NCBI RefSeq assembly: GCF_964340395.1
Contig: NC_135565.1
Coordinates: 8,564,242 to 8,628,241 of the forward strand
Length of the DNA stretch: 64,000 nucleotides
Direction of reading: 5' to 3'
Source of the DNA: Glandiceps talaboti
Taxonomy: Eukaryota; Hemichordata; Enteropneusta; Spengelidae
Shown here: piece by piece, positions 1 through 14,447 of the stretch
How the letters are laid out: each line of letters opens with the position of its first letter
Numbering within the stretch: position 1 is the first letter of the stretch
The notes under the pieces: generated by a model
Databases searched by the model: none
What the model saw: only the letters and a program-made list of their open reading frames with translations
Told to the model about the DNA's origin: nothing
Program-made: the position numbers and the translations under genes

Positions 1-3000
1 ATAATTTAGGAGCGTCTGAGAAATCGTTAGCTAAAGAGGAACTCTTTCTGGATACAGTTGCGTCATCGAGAGTAATACGAAATGTGCAATCAAACTTTAA
101 GTAGACACTTTTATTTTTACGACATTGCCAGTTTTTTCATAACTGTGAAATTGTAATTTTCAAGAAAAAGTACAGGAATAAAGAAAGTGTCATAAGCCAG
201 TAATCAAAACATAGAGAAGTACAATTTGTGTGTTTGACGATTGCTCCTTTATAAGGTTATTAGAAATTTATTACAATCTATTAGAAGTCTGAATTTACGA
301 AAACGAGGGTGTGACCCCAGACCACCAAACAATTAGTGGTCTGGGATGTGACGTAGTTATTATTGCTTGTGTTTAGCAAGCCACAACTTGCAACGAAAAT
401 AAACTCGATGTAGATCACAAGTCTCAATACATTAGAAATACTACTATGTGTTTTTGATATAGAAACTGGTCTTCACTAAATGCTTGTTTTTTTCAAATAT
501 ATATTCTGCAAATCAGTTTGAACAATGAAACAATCTGCACACAGTTTAATATTTTCGAAAACTACCTGAACTTGAAAACTTGTCTTTGTGAATGTACACA
601 AAATGGATCCATATATTAAAAACAATCTGACATAGATCTCTTGAAAACTCAATTCATTTGCAAACAACTGACAATAAATGAAGAATGTGCAACGGCCGTG
701 TTCATTGTCCATGTCCAATTTTCCTTCTAATATCGGTTTGATTGTAATTCCCGTGTGGTGAACAGGGGGAAGACAAGCAAACCAAGGACACCTAATGGGC
801 TATACCAGTAAGAACTGATCCCGTCAGGCAACACCTATAGAACTATCTGGCTTGAATAAGCCAGAACTGTGCAATGTTTTAAGCCGGCATTTCGTTTAAA
901 TTTTTTTTTTGTCTTTTTGCTCGAGTGTTCGAGATTTTACTCCTTTTTTAAAGCACAGTGTCCTATACATGTAGGCATTCAGGATGTTCTCCATCCACCA
1001 GCACTATATAATAGCACCGGCCCCACTAGGCATGCAGCTACTGGTGACAGGATTCCTTATAACAATGGCCGTCATATCTTTATCTACGGTTTTGTGTTTG
1101 GTGTGTCGTTTCCACTCACCTTTACTATATAGTAGACATTGCTGGGAAGACAGGAATGGCCGGCCACGCACATTTTATTTTAATTCGTACCAAAGCAATA
1201 TACAGGTTTAATAAAAAAAACCACACACATAAGTTCTGGGGTGAAATAATTCCATACTATTTACTTAACCAAAATGTGTGTACGATTTATTTGAATATAA
1301 AAAGGTTTATCTAGTACGTGTCAGTTTTATTATATGACACGGTTGACCCCCTGACGTCGCTACCATGACAAATGCAATCAAACATTTGACCTTTATGACC
1401 CAAAGGGTTTGTTATCTTAACAGCACTAACATTCGTCACAATAAAAGACTCCCAGGCCGAGTTCCAATGAAAGTAACTATGATAAATAGTCAAATAGAAC
1501 ACGGTTCCCGGATATAAATATATTGACGTGGTCTTCATTTCAGAACACCTTATAGAGAAAACATAAATACAGCTATACATGTGTATATTAAATTTAAGAG
1601 TTCATCCCATTCGAAATTAAACTGTTACAGTATTATATATACATGTTGTTCAGTCCTAACGAGGTTTCATATTCCAATGAAGTCACTGTGGTTTCTGATA
1701 TTATACCATGCACAAGCCAAAGTATTGTCTTTGAACAGAAAGTACGGATTATATACCCTGATCTTTCTACATCACGACAATCCATGTCTATGTCACTAGT
1801 TCTACGGTGCTTGAAATATGAGTCTTTTTTTTTCAAAATCGTCATTTTTCTCGATTTTTTCATGAGTTACGCTTGAGGAAGTACAATTATATTATTAGTA
1901 TCACCAAACGTGTTTCTTTATTCAGGTGAAAAATACTGGGTGAACGAAGACAAATATTGCTCACAGGGAATAATATCTAAATTATAATTATAAAGGGTGG
2001 CCTGACACCTCATATCTTACATAAGCTTACTACATGTACACTCACATAATGACAGGACGTTCTATAATTAGGTTCAACCTTTTGACCAAAATGAGATAGC
2101 TTTGAATTTCCTGACCTCTGTTGAACTTTATATTATACTTTTGATTCAGTCATTTTGCTTTGAACAATACCCCAACTAGGCCACCTAAGTAATAGCCCCA
2201 CCAAGTACTTATTTTCGGGTATTTTCGCGAGAAAACACAGCAAAAATAAGTAGCGATTATAATGCCTTCCTATACATAATGAAAATGTCCAGTCTGGTAA
2301 TTAGTAAAATTAGTCTTTGAGAACTAGCTGAACACTCTAAAATATTTTTTTTCTAGTGGCAAATATATCGAGGTTTACAGTATATAGGTGAAACAAAATC
2401 CTTTCATTTCACACACGCACGCACGCACACACACAGTCACACACAGACACAGACACACACGCACACGCACATGCTGATATCTATACCACTTCTGTTCTTC
2501 AAATGATGAGTTTATTATCACATGTAAATGGTTTAAAAGGCTGTTGGTATCTTCAAATAGACAAAAAACTATTGTCAGCATCAATCCTTGAACACAATAA
2601 AGTCACACCCTTGTGATACAGACACCGAGACAATAAATTGCTGCATAATTCTATGTTTTAGTCATCTCAGCATCAATGTACGTACATATATGAAATTAGC
2701 AAAAACTGGATATATCACTGAACAGCTTGTGTATTGTTTAATGATATCACAGCATGTTAAGAGGTTATGTTTAAACAGAAATATAAAGTATGTATAGGAC
2801 TGTTTTCAGTTGGAAGTATCCAAACAGCATACTTGACAAAACCATTCACTGAAATAACTGCTAAATATTGGCCAGTTAAAACTTTCCAAATCAACTTTAT
2901 TTTTCTTGGCTTTTCATGAATTATGCTTAAGCAGGTACAATTATATTATATCCCAATATATTTTAGTCAGCTGGGTTTGTCACTACATGTCTAGTGACTT

Positions 3001-3740
3001 GACATTGTTCAATTAGGCCACTCGCATTTTCCTTAGGTGAACAAAGCGAATAATTATAAAGGGTGGCATCATACTTCATATCTTACATGTACATACTACA
3101 CGTACATTCGCTCTGAGAGCAAGTACAGCAAACTCTTGGTATTGACATGAATGTGGCTCCGTGTCTGTACTTTCAAGTGTAAGTGCAGCAGAAAATACTG
3201 CAAGTATGAATCCAAGTATGCCGTGTATTCATAAGTCATTGGTTTCTGTTATGACCACAAGTACATACATGTTTACATGTATACCGGTATGTATGCTTAT
3301 CCAAAACAAATTTTGTACAAAAAAGGACTGTGCGATGATATGATTGTATGTACGTACACTCACATAACATACCACAACACAAAATAAAGCACAGCTATGC
3401 ATATTGCATTTAATTTTAAATCAATAATTCCACAAACATAAATGCATGTACACTACAAAGAACAATTATAGTTACTGTTGAAAACAGAAATTGCAACTGA
3501 GGACAATTTAAAGAATTTGCTTTTAGCTATTGCTGGACGGAACCTCAGACCATTAAAAGAATGGAGCCTACCACTTCTCATGATTTGAATATTATTAATT
3601 TCTGCACAGAAAGTGTTGGAAGGGTCTTTTAAGTATGAGCTTTTGATGTAAGAATGTTGTTATAATTTATATTTTCACACTGTTTATCAATAACTCTGGC
3701 TGATATGAAACAAAGGACAACATACTGTTATAAAAAAACC
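1..3740. other. intergenic repeat-rich DNA, no gene recognised
   Basis: I found no convincing exon on either strand; the open frames are short and low-complexity. The stretch holds a 10-bp-stem hairpin (about 312-344, arms CCCAGACCAC and GTGGTCTGGG), a CA-rich microsatellite (about 2408-2470) and diverged interspersed repeats. One piece, about 1860-2050, recurs in degenerate form at about 2920-3110. Another, about 2190-2395, recurs at about 21415-21630. A third, about 1660-1810, recurs inverted at about 17130-17290. Part could be a distal UTR of a gene outside the window, but nothing shows that. Confidence 0.5.
2408..2470. repeat. CA/GT microsatellite
   Basis: Imperfect run of CA dinucleotides interrupted by CG and CT steps (cacgcacgcacac, cacagacac). 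Any frame through it is low-complexity and not coding. Confidence 0.85.
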
Positions 3741-3744
3741 ACAT

Positions 3745-4078
3745 AGATATATCCAATGAGAGGTCAGCTACCAAAGTGTAGATATCCAATGAAATGTATA
3801 ACCCTGGCCATCTAATCAGAGGTCAGCTACCAAAGTGTAGATATCCAATGAAATGTACAACCCTGGCCATCTAATCAGAGGTCAGCTACCAAAGTGTAGA
3901 TATCCAATGAAATGTACAACCCTGGCCATCTAATCAGAGGTCAGCTACCAAAGTGTAGATATCCAATGAAATGTATAACCCTGGCCATCTAATCAGAGGT
4001 CAGCTACCAAAGTGTAGATATCCAATGAAATGTACAACCCTGGCCATCTAATCAGAGGTCAGCTACCAAAGCATATTA
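3745..4078. repeat. 59-bp tandem repeat (about 5 periods)
   Basis: The word AGGTCAGCTACCAAAG recurs at 3761, 3820, 3879, 3938, 3997 and 4056, exactly 59 bp apart each time. Units differ only at a few sites (for example GTATAACC versus GTACAACC). Degenerate copies of AGAGGTCA continue to about 4200. The array lies about 630 bp beyond the stop codon of the IFTAP-like gene. Confidence 0.93.
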
Positions 4079-4709
4079 GATATTCCATGAGATGTCAGTT
4101 ATCAATCCTAACCATCCAATGAGAGGTCAACATTCAGGTAACAGCTGTCAAAAGAGAGGTCAGATACTAAACCCATGTATTTGAATATACAAAGAGGTCA
4201 TTTTCTGTATGTGTCAATTTCAGTTGTATAACATTAGATAATAAAAAAAAAGCACCCTGTTATTGATATGATTATATATATCACATAATTTTTGTAATTT
4301 CACAAAAGTGTGATTATTTTGATGCATAATGAACCATTATTATAAAACAATAACTCTATGACCTTATTCAGGGTCTAATTTGTTATGCCACTGACACACA
4401 CAATTTCTAGTGATGCACTAAAATTTGGTGTTCCCCTATCTCTTACTATGTGGTGACTTCACAAGAAATCCCAGAGTTTCTCATTTATGACTCACATCAA
4501 CAAAATTTGGCTATCATTAGAGGGTGCACACTGGTCCCATGTATTACCATTGTGATTGTGAGGTAACAGTTACTTCACTTGGCTACAGGAACCTGAAAAC
4601 CTCATGCCCTTTTAGCTCAAAGTGTGGGCTGAGGAAGACTTGTCTCAACAGAAACATATAAAAAAGAATGACATGGTTAATAAAATGTACATACCCATGT
4701 AATGCTGCT

Positions 4710-7700
4710 CTATTGACCTTCTCTCCAGCCTGGTGGATGATTATCTTTTCCCCACTTTGGTGTAAGTACTACATTATCATAATCAAAGTTTTCATCTAAT
4801 GTAAATGGCTTGACTTCGTCACTGTCTGACTGGGGCTGAAAAGATGAAATGAAATACAATAAAAAGGGTCCTAAATTAAGAATTCACAGATCCCTACTGA
4901 TTGAATATTTTTACTAAATTTTCAGACATTGATGAAAATATAATTCTTATCATGCAATATATACTTACAGTAATTTGATTTTCCTCTACCAGCTGTTCAT
5001 CTCTTGGTGTAGCACCTATTATACTTGACATATCTAGTAGAGTTTTATTAGTGATTTCATGTTCTTTGGGACTAATTGGAATATCTTCCGCTTCACCAGG
5101 TAGTGGTTTTATGTCAAAGTATTCTGTAAATAAATAATACACAAAGTGTGAAAAGAATGTTACTTAATCCGATTACTATACCTGTTCCACTATGATAATC
5201 AACACTAATGATTGTTGATGGTAAGGTAGAATGTAGCTCACGACTTATTTCACCCCAAAAAACATAGTTATTCATTTTTCAAATTTCTTCAAACTTTGCC
5301 ATGTGAATGCTTATCTTGCCTATTTAAAATAATAAAAGAATTTTCAGGTCACCATTTTCTTTTCATAGAAATCATCAATCAGTTTACCCACAATTCTGAT
5401 AAGGCTTAATTTTAATGCAAATTTGCTTTCGTTTTAGAACATTTTCATGGCGATACCTGATTTTAATCAATTATTTATAGATTTATGGGGTGGCTCACTT
5501 GATGAGGTATTTTTAAATCACGCGAGAGCTGTCACATGACGTGGCATTCCCGCCATTACCGCATTGCCCATTGCAGCGTGTAGCAAGCTAGGCAGCGCAG
5601 ACTGCCAGCCGTACACAATTTTTTTTTTTCCTTGTATTGTAGTTATGTATTTCTGGTAGACATTCTTGAACATGTAGTGTTTTAAACATGTAATACTTTT
5701 GTCAGGGGGGGGGGGGGACTTTTTCAAGTGTTGTTATGTAATAAAGTTGACTCCACAATACTCTCAAATGTGTAAGTGTGATTTAATTTAATCTATCTCT
5801 TACCAGCATCATCGTTTTCTTCCAGTGGTAGTTCAAGATGTTTAGAAGTATGAATTTTGTTATCTAAGTTGTCTGAAGTACTTGAGTCTATATTGGTGAA
5901 ATGACTGTCAAGAGGTTTATTTTCCTCCTCATTCAAAGTGCTAGTCCTTACAACAGTATCAGTTTCTTGAATGCAAAGATATGTATCATCAGTTTCAGAT
6001 TCTTTGTGTTTACTCGTATCATAGTCCAAAGCTTCTCGAGTTGTGCTAGCTGAAGACACATGCTGTTTATGACTTTCTGTTTTTTCACTGCTTGTCTCTG
6101 CATAAGGTTCAGCTATGTGAAGACACGATGGTTGGTAAGATACTTCAGTATCACTGTTATCTTCATTGATACTGTCTTCACTCTCACTGTGACTTCCTTC
6201 ATCTTCTACAAAGTTATCAACCTAATGTTTGAATAGATGAAATCCAGGAAAGTGTCATTAAATGTTTGGTACAGTCTTGTTTTATACATGCAATAATTGT
6301 CCTGAGTAATGTTTCAAACAAAATAAAAAGTGTAGATGACTTCTTCCAGTTTAACAATTTCAGGAATATCAAAAGAGGTAATTACAAGGTAAACTTGCAT
6401 CAGCTTTAACTAAAGCATTTTTTTTCAATCAGACAACCAACAAAATATTCACAGAAAATTATTAAAATATTAATAATTAGACATTGGATATGTTTTCTTT
6501 TTTAATTTAAATTTTTATTTCTTTTATAATACAAAAAACACAAAATAAAAGAAAGACAACGTAAGAAAATGCCAAAAACAGGAATATTAGAAAAAACAAG
6601 AAACCTAGCCCCATATTGCAATATACATTACATTTAGATGCAATAAAGGTAGATGAAGAGATAAAATAAAGTTGACTACAAGTTATATTACAAATATTCC
6701 TCAAGGCTATCAATTATCTTTTTTGTCTTTGGTATATTCTGTTTGTTAATCAGACATCTATTTGACATCTAAGTAGTACATTAATAATTTGAAGTGACCA
6801 AGTCGTAACCCACTTGGGGAGGGGGGGGGGGGGGCTGATTTTCGGTTGCGAACTCTAAATTTCAATTTGAATGGAAAAATACCATACAATGTGTACAACT
6901 ACCGGTATATAACGTTTACCTACAAATTTAACACTGTGCAAGTGTATAGTATTATAATTAAGTCACTACATTGTATATCTAACAAAACAGTTTCAATAAA
7001 AGTGTTCCAGTTACAGCTAGTGTGCAGCTTTAAAGAAACACTTCTTGTCCATCCTTACTGTCTCTATCATGGACTGAAATAGGTTCTTACATATACATGT
7101 TGGATTTACCTTCAAGACTGCTCCACCTGTACTTTCTGTTGTTCTCATTAAGATACTTGGTGCACGCGTTCCTTCTTCCAAAACCTGTAATACAGTCAGA
7201 ACATGTATATGTATATGTAAACTTCAAACATTGGATGAGGCCATGTAAAATGTATCAGCTCATTTCATTCTCTTCATTTTGCAATACTTTTATTACTGTG
7301 TTATCATTTTATCTTGCTGATTGAGAATCATAATGCCAGAATGTTTTGAGTGGTGGACTCAAAATCTGTCAATTGTGTATTTGATCACTGCTGCCCACAG
7401 GCACTTGTGTCCCGAGAAATGTTTCAGAATATAAAATACCATTAATACTTGGCTGATAATGTATGAAAGGGGTAAATTAACAACTTGGGTTTCTACATGC
7501 ACACACCATGAAATAAGTATATTTTGTGGTGTGTGGACTTACGCGTTCATATAAACCTGTGTTATTTTACCCCTTTCATACATTATCAGCCAAGTATCTC
7601 AATATTATCGATATTTTATTGTATTCTGAAAAGTATCACAGGGAAACAAGTGCCTGTGCTGCTGCCATTTGGTTTTTCATGACTAATGAACCACAGTTAT

Positions 7701-8855
7701 GCCCAAATCAAAACAGCTTAACAATATAGGACCTGATAGGAAGAACAGAGGTTTGTACATGAAAGATAACATCTGTAACATACATTGTGTCACTCAGCCC
7801 TAATTGGCCTTGCTCCAATGAGATAGGTTTGAAAGGGTCAGAATGAGAGATGAGAAGATTAAAGGGGAACTTTGAACTAGTAATTGTATATAGCTAAGGT
7901 CATTACGTATCTGATAATTAGACCAAGTGTTGTCGTGGAGATCTTTGTCAACTATTTGTATTTGATATGATACCAGACTCAATGGAAATGTATATTGTAA
8001 CGTGGTCATATATTAGTCTAAAACGTTACAAATATATTATTGCCATTTAAACACTTTTTATCACAGGACTATTATTTCATTAGCTGCAACCAGAATTGGT
8101 TGGAAAATGCCAGCAATACGGATTGACATGGAAGGTGTTGACCAATGTGTCTGGGTGCCCTGTCATTGTGAACTTACAGACTAGGTATGGATTTATCCTC
8201 CCCTAGGAGTTGAGAAAGTGTGTAATGGACTATTGTGTCATTTAGGTCTGTATCATGGATAATAATTATGTAGTGTTTGAATATACAAATGTAGATTGAG
8301 AAAGTAATTATAAATTTTACAAAGTGTATCATTATTAATAATCTCACCTCTTCCTGTAAATCATCACTGTCTTCTTGTTTCATTTTTGTTACATCTGTCA
8401 AATGTACCGACTCGTTTTCTTTACTTGAATTTGTAGATGTCTGGCCATTCACCAAAGAACTAAACAAGTCACTTCCATTCACTGTTGCACTATTTTGAAG
8501 CTGGAATTCAACAACATCCTCTGAAAAACAAAACAGTCACAAAAAATGTCAAAGTTTTCAAAGCAAGGCAGAAAAAAAACGTAAACCTTTTACAGTTCAA
8601 TTTAAATTTCTTGAATAAGGTACAAAACTAGAAGATTCTTGCCATTTAGACGTCATTTATTGATGGCGAGTTTAATTTGAGTTTAAATTGTATTTAATAT
8701 ATTCTATGCAGTTGTTCATCTTTTTTAAACTTACCCTTACTCAAAGTTGTAAATGCATTTAGAAATTCTTCATATGTTTGGCTGGCATTGTGGAAGACTG
8801 CATCAATTGCATCTGGTATGGAATTGTTACTGTCTTTATCTTCATCTGGGTCCAT
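4710..8855 (-). CDS. IFTAP: IFTAP (C11orf74) homologue, intraflagellar-transport-associated protein
   Basis: Six coding exons on the minus strand: 8855-8735, 8520-8348, 7184-7110, 6221-5804, 5123-4969, 4835-4710, all with GT-AG ends and continuous frame. They give 355 residues. The first exon carries QTYEEFLNAFTTLSKG (about residues 26-41) and the last carries FTLDENFDYDNVVLTPKW (about 325-342). These are the two blocks I recognise as conserved in vertebrate IFTAP, and VDNF opening exon 4 also fits. The middle is acidic and Ser/Thr-rich, probably disordered, and makes the protein longer than the roughly 220-residue human form. The vertebrate protein binds the IFT-A complex and acts in ciliary trafficking. 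An AG acceptor just 5' of the start (exon begins near 8867) suggests an upstream non-coding exon. The gene is head-to-head with the CH/ankyrin gene. Family assignment is good; the exact start is less sure. Confidence 0.82.
5518..5727. other. intron DNA with a poly-G tract
   Basis: Intron between exons 4 and 5 of the IFTAP-like gene. It contains a run of about twelve G (about 5706-5717) and an A/T-rich run; the open frame here is interrupted and has no splice support. Confidence 0.5.
7396..7659. mobile_element. foldback MITE-like inverted repeat
   Basis: The left arm (about 7396-7479) is nearly complementary to the right arm (about 7564-7659). The innermost part, ACTTGGCTGATAATGTATGA and its reverse complement, is perfect over about 32 bp. 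The arms then continue with mismatches through TTTCAGAATA and CACAGGCACTTGT. The element sits in the intron between exons 2 and 3 of the IFTAP-like gene. No target-site duplication was resolved and no coding capacity is visible. Confidence 0.8.
8150..8290. repeat. fragment of SINE-like repeat (3' part)
   Basis: The segment with CTAGGAGTTGAGAAAGT and later GTAGTGTTTGAA aligns by eye with the 3' part of the tRNA-derived SINE at 34642-34930 (GGGAGTTGAGGAAGT then AAAGTGCTTTAA). It is a diverged fragment inside intron 2 of the IFTAP-like gene. Confidence 0.55.
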
Positions 8856-8867
8856 GACTACATGTAT

Positions 8868-10412
8868 CTAGGAATAAGAAAGATTTGGTGTATCGAAATT
8901 AGAATAGGAAATATATACACATTACATTATTCCAATACTTTTACTATCCTCGCTATTGATATCACTCTAATATTTGTTTGCAAGAGTCAGCACGGCCCTG
9001 TACCCCGGGTATGAGGGGTAAACAGTCGTGCCAAGGAAAGCACCAGTAGAATGCGACGTGAAGTCGCTCGCCCTGGGACTTATAGTCAGTAAAATGGTAA
9101 CTGTACTCATTAAAAATTGCTTCTATTATATATCACAGACTGACAAACGCGGTACGGTTTTGCAATTATTACGATACTGACTCAAAATTGACTAATTTTT
9201 TTACATATTCTATCCTGATTTTGCCTCCATGACAAAACACCATTGTGGTTACATTTCGTAGGAACTCTACGATTGAACAAAATAGTGTCACTATCTTCAG
9301 ACAAGTCTTAAATATTGCAAGTTCGCACAAATAGCCGGGTATTTATATGTCGTCAGATACTATATTTAAATATATGTAATCTGTATCGCTGACGATTACG
9401 AGGGTTTTTCCCTGTCATTATGATAATTATAATTGTGTGGTTGGTCCATAAGTTGTGGCTGAAGCAGTAACCATGTCAGAGTCAACAGGTAGCGCCGACA
9501 GGCAACATCAGCACCACATCACAACTGCCATTGTCAAGAGTTGGGCTCATGTAATGTCATAGTCTGTCAATGTTTAGCCCAAATTCACAGAATAGTATGA
9601 TAATAAGTACATTATAATAGAAAAATCGATGACATAGGTATACCTGTTAGTGCATAATATACGGGAAATCCCCGCTAGCGCCGTTATCCAGTCTGACAAA
9701 CACAGTTCGTTGTTGTTGAACAGAACAACGTCTGACCCTTCACTTTTGACCCGGAAACAATCCCTTTATATCCTCGTTCATACAATTTGTTCTTAAAACA
9801 ATTATTCACAATAGATAATTCGAAACAAAATGACATAAAACACTAAATTATGACAGATAATAAAAAGTATGTACATAAAAGTACGTGTATGAGCAAGTAT
9901 TCAGAATAAAAGGAAGTGAATAGCAAATATTAGTCATTCCTGCTTGAACGAGGTGAACATAGGTCGTCTCAGCGGAAAGTGGATAGGTTTGTTTACGGTG
10001 TTGGTAGCGACTGAAATTTGCTCGAAATCGAAGATCTAGGATTTCCAAGTTAGTAACTATGATCAATCAGTGTTCTTTGTTGCCGAAGTAAACTTTTAAA
10101 CTCGCCAAAATCAATGTCAACTGGTTATGTATTCGTTTCGCAGCCTTGGATACCGAATAGCGTCCTTGGTGTTCGAGGCGAGGGTTGGCACTGCCACCGT
10201 ACTACTACTACTATACTAGTACTACAAGTGTAAGCGTGCAGTCTCCTGTCTACTTAATGTACGTGGTGTGGTACAAGTATATGCGAACTAATGTGCCTAG
10301 CTACATAATGATAACATCCTATTTGGACATTCGGTCCATAATTTCTCACATAGTGCTCTGTGTACAAATCAATTTTTTAAACAATAAATTGTTAAAATTT
10401 CATTTATCTCCA
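8868..10412. promoter_or_regulatory. putative divergent promoter region between IFTAP-like and CH/ankyrin genes
   Basis: About 1.5 kb separates the 5' ends of two head-to-head genes. It is more CpG-containing than its surroundings (for example around 9020-9075, 9640-9730 and 10130-10190), as expected of promoter or 5' exon DNA. AG acceptors just upstream of both start codons (near 8868 on minus and 10413 on plus) suggest that untranslated first exons lie here. Transcription starts cannot be placed by eye. Confidence 0.45.
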
Positions 10413-10458
10413 CAGTATGTAAGAATCTCTGTAGAAGTGTATAGAACCCAAAGTCAAG

Positions 10459-13400
10459 ATGTCTATGAAAACCAAGATCAACGGTTTTACAGCGTGGGTC
10501 AATCTACGACTCATGCCGTATAACCTGTTAATGAATAATGTTCTAATGGATTTATTGAAAGGAACCAACATGAAGATGCTTATAGAAAGTAAGTAATACA
10601 TTATTGAATACATTTAATATATTGGTTTGTCTTTTTATTATCTTACCCTGGGTAACTTAATGTTGTTGATTGTCTTTTTCTACATCTTGGAGGTATAAGG
10701 GGAGTTCCCCCTTACATGTATACCTTCATGCTGACAATAAAGCTCAATAATCACTTTCATCCGTGGTCAGCATTGTGCTCACAGTAGACCAGCTCAGGGT
10801 CTATACTCTTTGCTAACACCAGTCTGACAGTGAGTGACACCTCAACTGCATGTGCTGGCAACATGTAACAACATCAGTCCTATGTTAAAGCTTGGCTTAC
10901 TCAATGCTAACACTGGGTATGGAACGTACGTACTACCACTCGACATCAGAGAATCTCCAAACTTGGAAACTTTCAAAAGAAAACTGAAAACGCACTTATT
11001 CTCCAAAGCATACAGTGTGGTTTAGCCATTGAGCGTCATAGAGCAAAACAATGTTTTTGGATTTTGGCGCTATATAAACTTTGCTGATTAATTGATTGAT
11101 TGATTGATTGAGAGGATCTGTGTTGTTGTTTGCCACCCACCCCTTCCAAAATGGAATGTCTTGCAATATTTTGCATATGACTAAGGTTTTCAGGTTGATA
11201 TTCACACTACATATAGTTAGTCAGTGAGATCACAGTCCCCTGGAGCTCCATCACAATAGAGAGATCATTCTTATTTGGGTTTGAACACTTTGTATGACAT
11301 TTGATATTTTTTGGAAATTTATCACGCCATCAAGTTTGACAAATATACAGGTTGTCATCACACTGTAGTTGTTCTCAGCTGAGCGGGTGGTATACAAATG
11401 TTCAATAAGCTAGATTTATCAAATCTGAACCCAACATCGTAAACCACAGGCCTCTTGTGGAACCGTTCAAAACAGACCTGCCAAGATTGATATTTGTTGC
11501 ATCAGCAGAAATATGTGCTCTGGCTTGAGGAATGATCTACATACATGCAGTACATGTAAACCACAATGTACATGTACATGTTGATAGCCATGATGTACAG
11601 CTATCCATACCCACTTAATAATGGAAAAGTCTTGTCAGGACTATTTTTGCCGTTTAAACATGTACATGTGCATTGATTACTGCTACCAACTTAGGTATGG
11701 TTTTGGGTGATAATAACACCTTGATAACTTACATGTACTTAGGGACAATCGCACAATGTCGCTCAAGCACAATAAACAAACATCGTTAATTTAGGACAAA
11801 CCCCCTCCCCCTAAATGAATGTACACAAGAGAAATTTATATATGATATAAACCATGATGAAAATTGTAGCAGTTACACCACTACAAATTACAATCGGTGT
11901 AAAACAAACAATGGTAAAGATGAAGTTCCAACCTTATGTACCTTTTTACTGAGATGATGGTAAATATCAGGTGTTCTAACAAGTTATATTCAAATGTGTT
12001 CTTATTTTCATGTGGGGGGGGGGGGGGTCTGACAGGTGGTCTAAAGAGTTATATTCAAATGTCTTCTTAATATACATGTACATGTAGGTTTGACAGGTGT
12101 TCTAATGAGTTATATTCAAATGTGTTCTTTTAATTTGCATATAGGTCTGACAGGTGTTGAAAACAAAAGAATTCAAAGTTTTGATGATTTAACACAACAA
12201 CAGAAAGTCACCAGAGTTGAATGGATTATTCAGCAGTTAAAAGAAACGTGAGTTTGAGTAGTTTGTGTTGTTATCTTGCTATAATTATCAATTATTATCA
12301 TTATCATTCTCAGAATTACATGTAAGGATAATCTAAATATTTTCAGAGGAAAATTCAACCATCTGAGCCTCTTTTGTAAAACATCATCTCAAAATAGTGG
12401 ACACACTTGCAACAACGGTCAGAGACCAATAACTCTGAAAATCAAAGTTATTCAGTTTTTCCAGACTGTACAATATGAAAGCTTATTCCTGGTCCTTTGA
12501 AAAAATGGGATTCATCGTCTTGCTTTCAGGGAATTTATTGTTTGTCCCCCTACCCTCTAGATGGATTTAGCACAGTATTCATTGTCTCATATAAATTCTA
12601 AAATATGTTTCTTTTGATTATTTTCTGACCAGGTGACTATTTCACAATTTTTTACCGTGGCCCAGATTTCTTTTTTAATTTTAACTGAGAATGAGTTGGT
12701 CTTTTCTTGAATAAAGTAACACAAGTTTATAACTTTCCAGGTCAATACTAGATTTGTACATCAGCAAAAGCATTATGCATACAGAGACCAAGGTTGTGTA
12801 ATAGTTATGTCAGGGCACTCAATATGGATGAGGATTGTGTATTTATTTTGGATTTTTAATTTGTAAAATGATTTTATCATGATGGCTTCTTACTTGAAAA
12901 ATTAATGTGAAACAACATTGTCTAAGTCTGTGTTTGTAACTTCATACATTGCTAAAAGACAAAAAGTGTGATGTTCTGGATAAGTTTAACAAGATGTCGG
13001 AACACCTGACTGGCATACATTGTATGGTGATTTGTTGTAATTTCCCATTTTTTGTGATTTCTTCCCTCCAGTGATGTACTGCCAGAAGATGTGTTTGTGG
13101 ATTGCAGGTTGTTTGCTATGCGACATGCTGACCATGTGAGTAAATATTTACTAGATCATAATCATCACACAAAACATCAACAGTGTTTGATTAACAATAC
13201 TATTTTATTTGTGAATACCAAAACATTGCATGTATTACAGTGGTGTGCATACACGTACATGTACATGTGTAACTGGCAAATATATGACAATGCATGAAAA
13301 AAATAGGGGTGACATTGATATAAGCAAGTTTTTTTTTGGACATACATGTACTTCACCATAGCTATATCTAAACAGTGTGATACTATTTGTACTTCGTGAT

Positions 13401-14317
13401 ATACAAATGTACACCCTGTTTATATTTATGATTTGTCCAAATCAGTGCCATTCTTGTGCTCATAATTATGCATACATGTATAGTGGGGTTGTTGGGGGGC
13501 AAGTGGTGAGTCCGTGCATTACCACTGCAGTCTAGGCTCAATCTGCCCATAGGAAGCTACATGTAGGTTTGATTAAAAATTTCAGAGATTTGTATGTAAG
13601 ATTGAAGAAGAGTGATGCTCAGTTTGACCCTATCAAACAGTGCAGGTTTTCCCGAGGTGCTCTGATTAACATATGTTTTAACACTTGGGTGCTGCACAAG
13701 TTGTGACAGTTTTTGAATTTCTGAATTTATGTTCATAAAATTTATATTATAATTATTATTATATTATATTATTTAATTAGTATACATTTACTTAGTGTAA
13801 GACAGGACACATTCTTATTGTATACATTGCTTGCAGAAATCTGTCCATTACAAAAAAATGTATGTCTGAGAAATTATGTACAAAAATTGTCAATCTGTTT
13901 CTCTTTAGGTCTTTGACTTGCTATGGAAACTCATAACTCATGATATTTGGTTCACCTGGGAGAGAATGGAATATATGTTACAAACAGAAGATAAATCCAT
14001 TGCAGAAGTTCCATTCAAGGTGAGTTTCCTAACTAAATGTTGGTGCAGTACAGATAGCACTATGTAGTTTGTGTAGTTTACTCTAAGAGTTGCAGTGGTG
14101 TGGCATTTTGCAATTGACAGATCACTGAAGGAGTAGTTCCACAAATTTTGAGTATACATGAACATGTAAGTTCGAGGCTTGAGCATGTCTGTCTGTCTGT
14201 CTGTCTGTCTGTATCTGTCTATATATCCATCCATGTACATTGTATATATCTATCTATCTATCTATCTATCTATCGATCTATCTAATATCTATGTATGTGT
14301 GTATGTATGTATGTATG

Positions 14318-14355
<38 letters not shown>

Positions 14356-14372
14356 ATATCTATGTATGTATG

Positions 14373-14447
<75 letters not shown>

